Translations under genes and position numbers: made by a program
Notes under the pieces: generated by a model
Seen by the model: the letters and a program-made list of their open reading frames with translations, nothing else
Database searches by the model: none
What the model was told of the DNA's origin: nothing
NCBI GenBank assembly: GCA_014529385.2
Contig: CM043968.1
Location: 23,007,013-23,071,012, forward strand
Reading direction: 5' to 3'
From: Adiantum capillus-veneris
Lineage: Eukaryota; Streptophyta; Polypodiopsida; Polypodiales; Pteridaceae
Length of the DNA: 64,000 nt
Part shown: piece by piece, positions 11,082-21,500 of the stretch
How the letters are laid out: each line of letters starts with the position of its first letter
Numbering within the stretch: position 1 is the stretch's first letter

Positions 11082-12439
11082 CTAAAACAAGTCCTAAATT
11101 GAATTTGGTAAAATTTTGTCTTGCCAGTATCACTTCGTGCTTTGTCGACTCTGAAATCATCGATTTTTATGACTACATGGCTTGTGGAGTTGGTTAGTCA
11201 CTTTTGAGGCTATGGACTTGTCCGCTACATAGTCCTGAAGCAACTCATACAATTTTGGCCCATTTGGAGTCAGTTTGACCTCGAATGTCAAATTTGAAGC
11301 TTTGTAGCCTTCGAGCTATTTTCTACTTTTCGAGGGCCTGGCTTGATTGATTTTATGAAACCAACTATATACATTGTGTCTACACACAATCTATAAGCTG
11401 CTTGTGGAGTCATAATACAATTCTAGCATCTGCAAAAAACCTAGCTTTTCTACTTGTTGGGACCCCCCTCAACCCTTGCCGAATGGTCAACTGTTGATAT
11501 ACAAGTGTTCTATCATCTAGGGGCATGCTACAGTTCAAGTCTCATCTAATTTGGTTGAGCTGACAGGTCGCTATGGTCAATTTTTGGTCGTAGGTCTTGG
11601 TACACTGCTCGGATTCTAGGGTTTTTTCATGGGGTTTAGAGTAGCTACTGGCCGTATAGAATGGATCATTGATAGTATAGAACTTACCCTCATGTCTCGT
11701 GTGACACGGCATTGAAAATAGGTAACTATGGACTCCAAAAAATGCGCGCGAAGAAGGCCGAAAAGTTCTCTCCAAATGCGACAAGTAGAAATGAGGTGAT
11801 TTTAGACTACCTTGGGTATCTATACTCGGACTTCCCGAACCACTTTTCCCCAAATTCCCCTAGTAGTCCTACTAGTCCGTGAAATCTATGTTAGACTCCA
11901 AAATTTTCCCAATTGGATTCTTGTGGCTCATTCTGCAAGACTTCTGCAAAAGTAGATCTGGCCGCCTAATTTACGCTTCTCGCTTCCATTCGCTAATTGG
12001 ATTGAAATCTTTTGTGCATGTTCGCCTTGTCCTTCTGGTCATCAATGTATCTTCTTTTTTTCCATCTAAGCTCATTTTCTATTTATTATTAATTTTTGAT
12101 CCGTTTATTAAAAAAATCAAAGAAAATAAAAAAATACGCTAAAAAAGAAAAGTGAAAATCCAATAATTAAAAAAATCCATTGAAAAACATAGCTTTATTG
12201 TTTTTTTACTGGATTTCTCCATTTTTAAGTTCCATAATCAAGAAAAATGATAAAAAATAACCAAAAAGACTATTTTTTGATAGTATATACACTATTTCTA
12301 CTCATTGGAGAGATATTATTGATAAATTTTTCTTGTGATGATTTATAAGGGCATTATTAGGTAATTTTGCAAAAAATCAGACGTTAACATCAAACCCTTT
12401 TTCCTCCCTCTTCAAACATTGCCCTTAATTACTTAGTGC
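11082..12439 (-). other. AT-rich non-coding stretch, candidate 3' LTR area of element C
   Basis: There is no convincing coding sequence. On the minus strand a purine run at about 12395-12420 (GAAGAGGGAGGAAAAAGGG) is followed by TTTGATGTTAACG, which would suit a polypurine tract and LTR start just downstream of the C tail. No second LTR copy exists in the window to confirm it. The 12080-12300 part is strongly A/T-rich. Confidence 0.3.
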
Positions 12440-13692
12440 CCTTCCACCCCTCCTAGATGGCGTACTCCGGGACCATTGTGCATGGGTGAATAATCGTGTC
12501 TATGCATAGCTTGGGTTGGCTCTACCATTCTTTGAAGATCAATGCAATTCAAACCATTATGTTGTGCAAGAGTTGGGTCTTGAGTAATTAACTCAAGGGT
12601 TTCTAATTATCAAAAACCCTTGAGTAATTAACTCAAGGGTTTCTGATATCGAGGCTTTTTTATGCTGTCTTCCAAAAAGCAAATCTTGTAGCTTGTGTGC
12701 TCTTTTGCTTAATTGTACCATCAAGATGCTTTAGCATGCTGATTACCTGAGCTGTTGGTATCAATAATGGTTGTTGCCGAGCTTTTATCTGCCATTGATA
12801 TCTTGGTTTTCTTTGTGCAAAATGGTGTGGTTGAGTCTTCTCAGACTTAACTCTCCATGGCTTGATCGGTTTTACAGTTTGAGAAGAAGATAAGTGCTCC
12901 TTTTTCTTCCAAATCCATTTCGTGCTAGGTTCCTTGCTTGGAGATGTTCTTCATTGTGTTTTGAGCCTTGGAACCATCTTCGGTACTGTCAATGATGTTC
13001 TGGGCACCTAGATTTGAATCGGCTTGTTCTTAAGCTGTGCTTTTGGTACCCAAATTTTCATGACTCCTTGCATGCTACTTGTAGCATTTTCTTGTTGATA
13101 GGATGGAGAAGATTGATTGCTTTGCGGTTTGCTCTGCTGGTAACTCCATTTCCATTCCTCCTTGCTTGGTGCAATTGGAACAATGAGTTGTCCGTCTTTA
13201 GGTGATAGCTTGAGCTGATTGGTATCACAATCTGGTACTGCCTTGTACGTATACATCCATGAAATTCCAAGAATCATTGTCTCATTCATGTGTTCATCTG
13301 GTAAGCATACAAACTGATGAGGACATGAACATCCGTGTACTATCACATTTAAGTAGACTACTCCCAATGTTGGTGTTGGGTTCTTGTTGCATCCTTTGAT
13401 AATCTCTATTCCTGTTGTCAAAGATTGACTTGTTACTTTCTTGTACGTGGAATAACTGACTGCATTTACTCGAGATGCTGCGTCAACCAATGTATTCGTG
13501 CTATGATTGTTCAGCTGTACTTTGATGTGAAGGTCCATTCCATCTAACCATTCATCATATGTTGATACTGCATCTTTTTGCAATTCCCATTGTCGGTCAT
13601 CTAGTTCCAGAGTGTTGATGGAAATAGGTATTTGTTGATTCTTGAGAGCAACTTTCCTTTTGAGTACTCGACGTCGAGCTTCCTCTTGAGCT
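12440..13692 (-). pseudogene. Element C post-integrase region: retropepsin-like domain and W-motif tail
   Basis: Downstream of the integrase C-terminus, and in the same frame after a TGA-CAA-TAG gap, comes a basic stretch (EEARRRVLKRKVAL) and then a segment laid out like an aspartic protease: TNTLVDAASRVNAVSYSTY (Asp in the place of DTG/DSG, followed by a hydrophobic strand), and about 75 residues later MILGISWMYTYKAVP, matching the ILG-x-x-W motif. The tail carries KIWVPKAQL and related W-x-PK words. E has the same arrangement at 54010-54760. The Gly of DTG is Ala here, so catalysis is uncertain. A normal protease is also present between gag and RT (27480-28083), so this would be a second copy of the fold. 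Confidence 0.6.
12597..12650. repeat. Palindromic duplication in the element C tail
   Basis: A 12-bp stem (AAACCCTTGAGT/ACTCAAGGGTTT) around AATTA forms a perfect hairpin, and its right half also occurs as a direct copy about 35 bp upstream (ending near 12601). It looks like a small template-switch product. Confidence 0.75.
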
Positions 13693-13709
13693 TCATCAAT
13701 AACCTATTG

Positions 13710-14332
13710 TCATTTTATCTTTCTTTGCTTAGCTGCATGCATCCTTTCTAGCAATCCATTGGTTAGTGGCAAATTGTACTTCTTCAAATGACATCCACTA
13801 ATCCAACTAGCCATTGGTTCACCATCTAGGGTGGATAACTTAACTGCTCCACTTGGAGATACATCTTCAATGATAAACGGTCCGTTTTCCTTGTTCTTAA
13901 ACTTGGGAATGTGTTGCTTAAGGGAATAGACTAAAACTAAGTCCCCTTTTTTGAAGATTTTTGTAATTAGATGGGAATCAAAAAACAGTTTTTGTTTCCA
14001 CTTTTGTGCATAGATGTGAGCTACAACGGTTAGCATTTTCTCATCTAGATTTTCTAAATCTTCAAGTCTCTCTGACAATTCATGTCCAGTTGACTCAAGA
14101 TCCTTAGCTACCCTTAGTATCGGCAATAGAAATTCTATTGGCAATATGGCATCAAGACCATAAACAAGGTTAAAGGGTGTAGCATTTAAAGCTATTTTGA
14201 ATGAAACTCAATAAGCCCATAGAGCAGCATGGAGATTCATTTCCCAGTCTGTCCTTCCTGAACTAACCACTTTAGCCAATACCGAGCTAAGAATTTTATT
14301 TGTATGCTCAGCTTGTCCGTTTGCTTTGGGTG
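13710..14332 (-). pseudogene. Element C integrase, C-terminal part (downstream of the T insertion)
   Basis: The segment 14332-14208 encodes the end of the catalytic core (PKANGQAEHTNKIL with the third catalytic Glu, then DWEMNLHAALWAY). After a stop near 14205 the C-terminal domain continues (14144-13710): ELSERLEDLENLDEKM, KKGDLVLVYSLKQH, NGPFIIEDVSPSGAVKLSTL and GCHLKKYNLPL. The SH3-like integrase C-terminal fold binds DNA. It is separated from its own N-terminal part (23948-24805) by the 9.6-kb element T. A one-base loss in the HPQANG motif shifts the frame right at the target site. Confidence 0.9.
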
Positions 14333-14336
14333 ATAG
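14333..14336 (+). repeat. Left target site duplication of element T (ATAG)
   Basis: ATAG directly precedes the 5' LTR and recurs right after the 3' LTR at 23948-23951. Joining the flanks across a single ATAG gives continuous integrase-coding sequence of element C. Four bases match; Ty3/gypsy elements usually make five, so one base may have changed. Confidence 0.8.
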
Positions 14337-15901
14337 TGAGGAAAGCTTTTCCATGCATAGGAACCCCCCCATATATTTTTGCCCTTTTATCAAAATATTT
14401 CCCATTATATAAGTTACTTTTGATTTTTTCTCTCCTTTTTTCAGAAACGTTTTAGCCTTTATTAAATAAATAATACTTATGCTAATCAATCACGATGTAG
14501 CATAATAAGTAAGCTTTCTTTGTTGATCTCTCTTTTGACCTTAAAAATATTAAATATATATATTCTAGTATTTTCTAATATATTTTTTTCATGTATGTAT
14601 ATTATTCCACTCTACCAGATATTTTATTCACTAGTTTTCATTTTCAAACCGCAACCCCACTTTCAAATTTCAATAATACCTCCATCTAGATGATTGCCAA
14701 TCTTTTCAACACTCTAGGTCATGTTTTCATACACATGAAGGAGCTTACACTTGAAGGCAAGAGAGAAGTCCACTCAAAGGGGACCACCAAAAGACTTTTG
14801 CAGCCACAAATAATACATTATTTGGCTGAATTTTTTAAGTAAAGAAGAACCCCGAATCTGAAGGAGCGTTCAACATGAAAGATGTAGCTCGTGATCTCAA
14901 CTTTTAGCTCAATTTTTTTCAGAATTTTTGGAGTTATGAACACGGAGATATGATTTTTGTAGTGGACCCCAGTTTTCTCGTGTAATGGTGACACAGGCCA
15001 TCCCCACTTTTCTTCCTTCTAGAATGGCTATGGTTCTACAAGTCTTCAAGCATGATTACAAGAGACAAGTCTCTTTTAATGAGGTCTTGGCTAGTCTAGA
15101 GTAATTCTATTACCATTTTTGGAGGATCCATCCTCATCAACAAATATCCACCTTCGACAACCTCTCTTATAATTTTCTTACCTCACCATCACCATGCACA
15201 AAAAATGAGCACCACACCTCCACACCACTTGTAATTCAGGGTTGAAGGCACAATTTCAAGAAGAATAAGGGTGGAAACACTCATGATATTCCTCGCCATC
15301 AACTCCCATCTCTCCATTATGCCTCCTACGATCTTGTTCCCTTCTCATTTTCCTGCCATACGCTACCTATTGTATTCATCTTTTGCAAGCAATCAACACA
15401 CTCCATCTTGGTGCCATACTTTGTGTCGCTTTGGATACATCTCATTGTGAGTATGGTATATGCTTGTTCCTTGCCATTTTTTTTCTGCTTATGCTAAGGT
15501 GTGCGGATTCGCCACCACACACACACACGCTCTCTCCCTCTCATATTCCTATCATCTTGCTACTTCCATCTTAAGGTGTGCGGATTCGCCACCTTTTGTA
15601 TGAGAAGTGAGCATACTTGCATGTATCCTTGACCTCGTTATCTTCCTTACTACATGCACGTGTAGCGAGCCCATTCTCACTCACTCACCACTCCTCTCAC
15701 CTTATTCTCCGACCACCCCATTCCACATTTGGGCATGGATCTTGAAATTGTTTTCCATGCATGCTTCATTGTGTATATGTATGCGTCCTAGCCGCACATC
15801 TTGCTAGGTGGTGCCCCTATTGTGTATTCCCCATGATGAGGCCATTGTGCATAGTCTTGGTGTAGAGGCCACCGGGTCTATTTTTTCACATCCCCCTCTC
15901 A
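14337..15901 (+). repeat. 5' LTR of element T, with an internal 366-bp deletion
   Basis: It begins TGAGGAAAGC and ends CCCCCTCTCA. It is collinear with the 3' LTR except that sequence corresponding to 22865-23230 is missing at about 15184/15185, between CTC and CCATCACCATG repeats. The missing piece holds the only good TATA box of the LTR, so this LTR probably lacks a core promoter. Confidence 0.95.
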
Positions 15902-15903
15902 TT

Positions 15904-15920
15904 TGGTGCCCCCACTGAGG
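15904..15920 (+). other. Primer binding site of element T
   Basis: TGGTGCCCCCACTGAGG begins two bases after the 5' LTR end. It starts with TGG, complementary to the CCA tail of a tRNA. I cannot name the tRNA for certain; Tat elements often use tRNA-Arg or similar. H has a near match at 38734-38750. Confidence 0.8.
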
Positions 15921-16759
15921 AGGGCTCTTGAAACCCTTCAGTTTACAAGACTGAAAACCCTTAACTATTGTGAATGGATGAATGAGTATGAAGGATTTTC
16001 TAACTGGATGACAGAAGAAGAAGAGCTCCAAGCACAACTAGAAGAACTCCGCATCTCCATCGAAGCTCGAGTGCCAGGCGTAACGGTAATCGATTTGAAG
16101 TGGGAGAGTCAACCAACGCGCCAAACCCAGTGGATATACATAGGCCAAGTGCCAAGATGAAGAAGGAGAAGGTGGAAACCATGTCCGCAACCTACAACCA
16201 ACCAACAACAACAAAATGGAAGGGGCTCTACACAATAGAGAATCAACACTATTCTACTTTGAGAATCGGGTAACTCAAGTCACCGAGGTAATTATCATAG
16301 TCAGTTTTCAAGTCGCACCTGATGCTGCAGCACAGATAACAGAAGCATTGGCTCATACTCTCACTAGAGAAACTAGGGATCTACTGAGTTTGTTTCAGGA
16401 AAGAACACCACCCTCTTCTACAAGCTTGGACAGTGACTAAGCACCTCTAAGCTTCACATGAATCAGGACAACCTACCTCAAGACAGATCACACATACCAA
16501 CACGTGTACGCTCAATCAAGGTAATATTGGACTTGAAGATTCACTACCAGCACGTCATTGACACCATGCCGGGTGGGGAGCGGTTTTTTGAGGTTCTGGC
16601 ATCAGATCAGCCATTTGTTTTACCTTTGGTACAAGGCAATGTACCGTTTGAAGTTTTAATCTATGTCCTAGTATAATAGGGTATACACGCCTCCTTGTAA
16701 AGAAGAAAAAAAATTTTGCAAGTTAAGAAGTGTGTCTTTCTAGCTCTCTCTCAGTAATC
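15921..16759 (+). other. Leader of element T with broken coding remnants
   Basis: The interval between PBS and gag holds three short plus-strand frames: one with a charged heptad-like part (TEEEELQAQLEELRISIEA, 15903-16160), one at 16216-16440 and one at 16458-16676. They may be an eroded extra N-terminal ORF, as some Tat elements carry one before gag, or chance frames. No domain is recognisable. Confidence 0.4.
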
Positions 16760-17422
16760 ATGGCAAGTGTAGCATTTCCAACCTTTACTGGTAAGGTGGG
16801 CGAGGATGCTGCAGACTTTCTAGACAACTTGGAAATAGCATGTGTCATCTCTGCGAGAGATGATGATGCTTCGCGCTTGCGCATCTTCCCACTTCTAATG
16901 AAGGTGGAGGCAAGATCATGGTACAATGCCTTGGCACAAGAAACCAAGGAACGGTGGGACTTATTAAGGGCAGCCTTTGTCAAGCGTTTTGGAGAGGGCA
17001 CAACATCAGAGAAACTATGGCAATTATTGACAGAGTTGAAGCAGGGCAGTATGCTGGAATACGCATCATATGAGTCAAAGTTTGTAGATTTATGGGGGCG
17101 ATGGGTTGCATCGCTAAGAGAGGATGAGGGGGCACCTGATTTCCTAAAGAAGGATCGGTTTGTGGCTGGGTTATGGCCAACTCTTAAAGAGAAGGTAAAG
17201 GGAAGGTTTCCTGCTACGTATGAGCTAGCAGTTGAAGTGGCCCGCCTTAAAGACAAGAAGTTGTGCCTACAAGCCAGGAATATCGATGGAGAGGAAGCCG
17301 TTAGGACCCCACCACCTCTAGCACCACCTACAACAGTCGCCCAGAGGATTCAACCACAAGAACCAATTGAAGATAAGCAAGACCTGCTCAACCGAATCAC
17401 CAATCAACTTGAGAATCTCTAA
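16760..17422 (+). CDS. gag: Element T gag, capsid part (ends at in-frame TAA)
   Basis: I start at the ATG at 16760 (MASVAFPTFTGKVGED); the open frame extends ten codons upstream without a better ATG. The protein has the Retrotrans_gag pattern: ADFLDNLEIACVI, LLMKVEARSWYNAL, RWDLLRAAFVKRFG, LWQLLTELKQGSMLEYASY and FVAGLWPTLKEKVKGRFP, then a Pro-rich hinge and a C-terminal heptad. It forms the particle shell. A TAA at 17420-17422 lies in the same frame as the downstream knuckle/protease ORF, so it looks like a nonsense mutation or a readthrough point rather than a true gene end. Confidence 0.93.
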   Translation: MASVAFPTFTGKVGEDAADFLDNLEIACVISARDDDASRLRIFPLLMKVEARSWYNALAQETKERWDLLRAAFVKRFGEGTTSEKLWQLLTELKQGSMLEYASYESKFVDLWGRWVASLREDEGAPDFLKKDRFVAGLWPTLKEKVKGRFPATYELAVEVARLKDKKLCLQARNIDGEEAVRTPPPLAPPTTVAQRIQPQEPIEDKQDLLNRITNQLENL

Positions 17423-17428
17423 GTCCAT

Positions 17429-18454
17429 TTGATACAACAAGGGCATGCACACAATCGCAACCAAGAGCAAGGGAGAGGACAACGAAGGCAAAACCAAGAA
17501 TACCACTGCTACAATTGTGGGGAGGATGGTCATGGCATGTACTACTGTCCACAACCAAGGAGGCAGAATTTCAACAAAGGAGCCAAACAAAACCAGGTTT
17601 CACCACCAAGAGCAAGACCACCACCACCGAGGGCACCACGACAAGCACCACCCGTGCAAATCTTACAACCACCGATTCAACCACAACCACCACCACCACC
17701 ACCACAACTTCTCATTCCACCCTTACCCCCACCACCAGTTGGCAATCAAACAGTAAGCGTCATCAGTCTTGAAGGTAAGGGAAAGGAGAAAGTGGAGGAG
17801 GATAAGACCAAGGTTAAAGGAGTAGATGCCATTGGGGTAAAACGCGCTAGGCATGGTGAATCTTCTCAAAAGGAAGAAAAGATGAAGAATAAAGGGGAAT
17901 CTAGCAAAAAGCCGTCCAAGTCACGACGTAAAATTGACATTGTAGATTTCTCTTTGGGTGAATGTTCTAAACCATATGATTTGGTTCAAGATGTTTCTGT
18001 GCAGGGCCCAAAAATCACCTGGCCCCAGTTACTCCACCTAGCACCTAGGGTGAGGAGACAATCGACAAAGATGGTTAACACGAGGCGACCAAAGCCAAAG
18101 ATAGCTGGGGCTATCTCCGGGAGGAATCTAGACGACATACTACCAGTGATGGATGCTTACATCAAAGGGCAACACATCTCCAATATCTACATCGATGGTG
18201 GCGCACAAATATGCGTCACGAGTGAAAAAATGATGCACCATTTGGGTTTAGAGGTGAGTCGGCCGGCACCATGCCGAGCCAAAATGGCAAATAATTTAAA
18301 AGTTCAATGTGTTGGTGTCATAAATGCAGTTAGGATAAAGGCATTCAACACCGAGGTAGATGTGGACATCTTTGTCATGCCACACAAAGGGGAGGGCTAT
18401 CCTATCATTCTAGGGAGGCCTTGGCTTATGGCTATGAGAGCTAAGCAGGACTAG
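17429..18454 (+). CDS. Element T gag zinc knuckle and aspartic protease
   Basis: This frame is in register with gag upstream of the TAA. It has a CCHC knuckle (CYNCGEDGHGMYYC, 17507-17548), a long Pro/His/Gln-rich linker encoded by CAC/CCA repeats, a Lys-rich part and then the protease: ISNIYIDGGAQICVTS followed by YPIILGRPWLMAMR. The catalytic Asp (codon at 18194) is kept, but the motif is DGG instead of D(S/T)G. The ORF ends at TAG 18452; pol follows in the +1 frame. Confidence 0.9.
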   Translation: MIQQGHAHNRNQEQGRGQRRQNQEYHCYNCGEDGHGMYYCPQPRRQNFNKGAKQNQVSPPRARPPPPRAPRQAPPVQILQPPIQPQPPPPPPQLLIPPLPPPPVGNQTVSVISLEGKGKEKVEEDKTKVKGVDAIGVKRARHGESSQKEEKMKNKGESSKKPSKSRRKIDIVDFSLGECSKPYDLVQDVSVQGPKITWPQLLHLAPRVRRQSTKMVNTRRPKPKIAGAISGRNLDDILPVMDAYIKGQHISNIYIDGGAQICVTSEKMMHHLGLEVSRPAPCRAKMANNLKVQCVGVINAVRIKAFNTEVDVDIFVMPHKGEGYPIILGRPWLMAMRAKQD

Positions 18455-18530
18455 GACACCGGCATAATCCAGATGAAGGATGCAAAAGGGAGGCCAATAC
18501 TTTACGACATGAAGATAGGTCAACAACGAC

Positions 18531-21500
18531 ATGGATCTAGAAACCTCCGAGGATGAGTTTTCTAGTGGTGAATCTTCAACCGCTTCAGAGGAGGAGTCAA
18601 CAGTGAGTGAAGAAAGTGACAGTAGCATTGAGGTGATGGGGATCATTCTCAAGGACCCTAAGAAGATGGAGCAACCTGATGCCTCATCATCAAGCCAAGG
18701 GGAGACCCCAGGTATACAACCTCTGGTAGAAGCAAGTAAGCTACATCAAATGCTCTCTAGTGAGTTGTGTGGGAAGGAGCGTAAAGATTATATTTTGATG
18801 CTAAGTAATTTTACCACATTGTTCATTGATGAATATGATAAAATCACTGGCATCACAGTAGTTCAACATCACATTAAGCTCAAGGAGGGAAGTAAACCTG
18901 TAGTGCCGAAGCTCAGGCGGCTAGGAGTAATTCAAGAAGACGCCCTACTCAAAGAGGTGAGGAAATTGCTAGAAGCCGGTTTTATCTATCCTGTTGAAGA
19001 CTCAGAGTGGGTTTCTCCAGTGGTAGTCACACCAAAGAAGAATGGTAAGTGGAGGGTTTGTGTTGATTACAAGCCTCTTAATGCAGCCACAAAGAGGGAC
19101 CATTTTCCTCTTCCTTTTCAAGACGAAATACTCAATGAGGTAGCAGGACATGAGCGCTACACGGTATGTGATGGCTACTCAGGCTACTTCCAAATTAGCA
19201 TCGTTGAAGAAGATCAAAAGAAGACAACCTTCATCACACCATGGGGATGTTTTGCTTACAGAGTTATGCCTTTTGGTCTCACTAATGCTCCAGCCACTTT
19301 TCAGCGATATGTGACATTTGTTTTTCAGCCATTCTTTGGAAAATCAATCCGTGTTTTTATTGATGCCTTTTGCATCTATAGCTCTCGCTCTCTTCATTTG
19401 GAGAAAGTTTATGAAGGTCTAGCTAGGCTACAAGCTTTGGGTGGCCAACTCAATGTGGAGAAATGCCACATTGGTGAAAGCAAGGTTACTCTTCTTGGCC
19501 ATGTGATCTCGGCCAACGGCATTGAAGCTGACCCAAGCAAGGTTCAAGCCTTGGTGGCTTTGACCTCTCCCACCACAACAAAGCAATTGGTCTCTTTTCT
19601 TCAAAAGGTGAGGTATTTGAGTAGGTTCATTCACTTGCTCTCCCAAGTGGTTCTCCCTTTACAACAAGTTACCCATCAAGAGATCTTCACTTGGAGTGAA
19701 GAAAATGAACAACAATTCAATGAGGTAAAACAAATTCTAGCTTCACTTCCCACCATAGCACCTCCAAAGTGGGACGAGCCATTTTATGTAAACCCTAGTG
19801 TTGGCAATGACACACTTGGGGCTGTATTGATGCAAAAGGATCCTCAAACTTCTTTCATGCGTCCTATCTACTTCTCTAGTCGAATGATGACCCCATCAGA
19901 AAAGGGATACACGGCAGTGGAGCACATGGTGCTTGCATTAATGTTTGCTACCACCAAATTTCGCTCTTATTTATTGTCTAGACCATTCATAATCTTAACA
20001 ATGGAAGAAGTATTTCCTTATGTAATGCAGCACATGGATGTTTCTTCTAGGATTTCCAAATGGCTCACAAGGCTACAAGAGTTTGACTACACAATGCAAG
20101 TGGAGAACTCCACAAGGGCCAGTCTAGGAGGTATTCTCACTCATCGCCACTATGAAAAGAAGCTAAAGATAAAGCCAAATGATCAAGATATTACACCTGT
20201 GCTGGAAGTCCCTAAGGTAGAGGAGGCTCACTCTCTTTTCTTTGATGGAGCCTACAAGAGGAAAGTGGACAAAGCTGCAACAGGAATTGTCATCTTCAAC
20301 GAGCAAGGGGACAAGGTTTTCTCCATTGGGAATCTCTTGGATTCTCACTCTAACAATGAGGCAGAATATGCAGCTTTGACTCTTGGGTTAGAGTGGTGTG
20401 TGACACAGGGCATTCAAAGGTTAAATGTATTTGGTGATGCCATGCTTCTAATAAAACAAATACAAGGAACTTGGGCTTGTAAAAATCATATCTTGCTAGG
20501 CCATTTGCGCAAAGTCAAGGAACTTTTAGGGAAACTTCAAGTTGTACAATTACATCATGTCCCTCGAGCAGAAAATCAAGAAGCAGATGCTCTAGCTAGA
20601 GAGAAGTTGCAAGATGTTTCAGTGGTGGGTGCTATCAAGTTGAAGCTGCCTCTCTTCCAAGGTAGCGATGCTATGCCTGACATCATGAGTTTCTTGGACA
20701 CAGGAGAGTGTCCTAAGGATCTTACTAAGGGCCAAAAGCAGTGGCTTGTGCGCAAGGCAACAAAATACCGCCTTTACTGCAAGGGTAAGGATCAAATTCT
20801 TAGGCGTGTACCTCTCTCTAGAGAGATCACTGAAATCATTTCAAGTTGCCATGATGGTGTTTGCGGAGGACACTTTGCACTTGACATCACTAGTAGAAAG
20901 ATTCTACAAGCCGGGTTTGTATGGCCTAGTCTACATAGGGATGTGCATCATTGGTGTAAAACATGCAAGGAATGTCAAAAGGCAGGGGATAGGAGGCTCA
21001 CATATGAGCCACAGACTCCTATAATCTCATATGGACCATTTGAGAAATGGGGAATTGATGCTATTGGGCCTTTGCCAAGGAGCCAATCAGGTAAATTTTA
21101 TATCATCATGGGTGTGGACTACATGACCAGGTGGGCTGAAGCAGTTGCCACCACCCGGATTACAGCTAAGGAAGTGGCTAAGTTCGTATTTGAAAACATT
21201 TGTTGCCGTTTTGGCACTCCTCTTGAAATAATTTCTGACAGGGGACCAGGTTTTAGAGGAGACCTTGTAGGAGAGCTAATGGAGAAGTTAGGTATCTCAC
21301 GACGACACTCAACTCCCTACTACCCACAATGCAATGGTTTGGTGGAAAAGGTAAATGGTATGATCTGCAAGATCATCACTAAGCATGTAAACAATCACAA
21401 AAGTGATTGGGACAAGCATCTTATGGCTGCACTTTGGGCTTATCGCACTTCATTTCGCACATCCCTTGGGTTCACACCATATCACTTGGTGTTTGGTAAG

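Noticed and set aside
15383-15807. Small hydrophobic frames present in both T LTRs
   Set aside because: They are duplicated only because LTRs are duplicated; LTRs normally do not code, and no signal or domain is visible.
17445-17772. Plus-strand His/Thr-rich frames
   Set aside because: Shadows of the Pro/Gln-rich linker of T gag in other frames; the zinc knuckle fixes the real frame.
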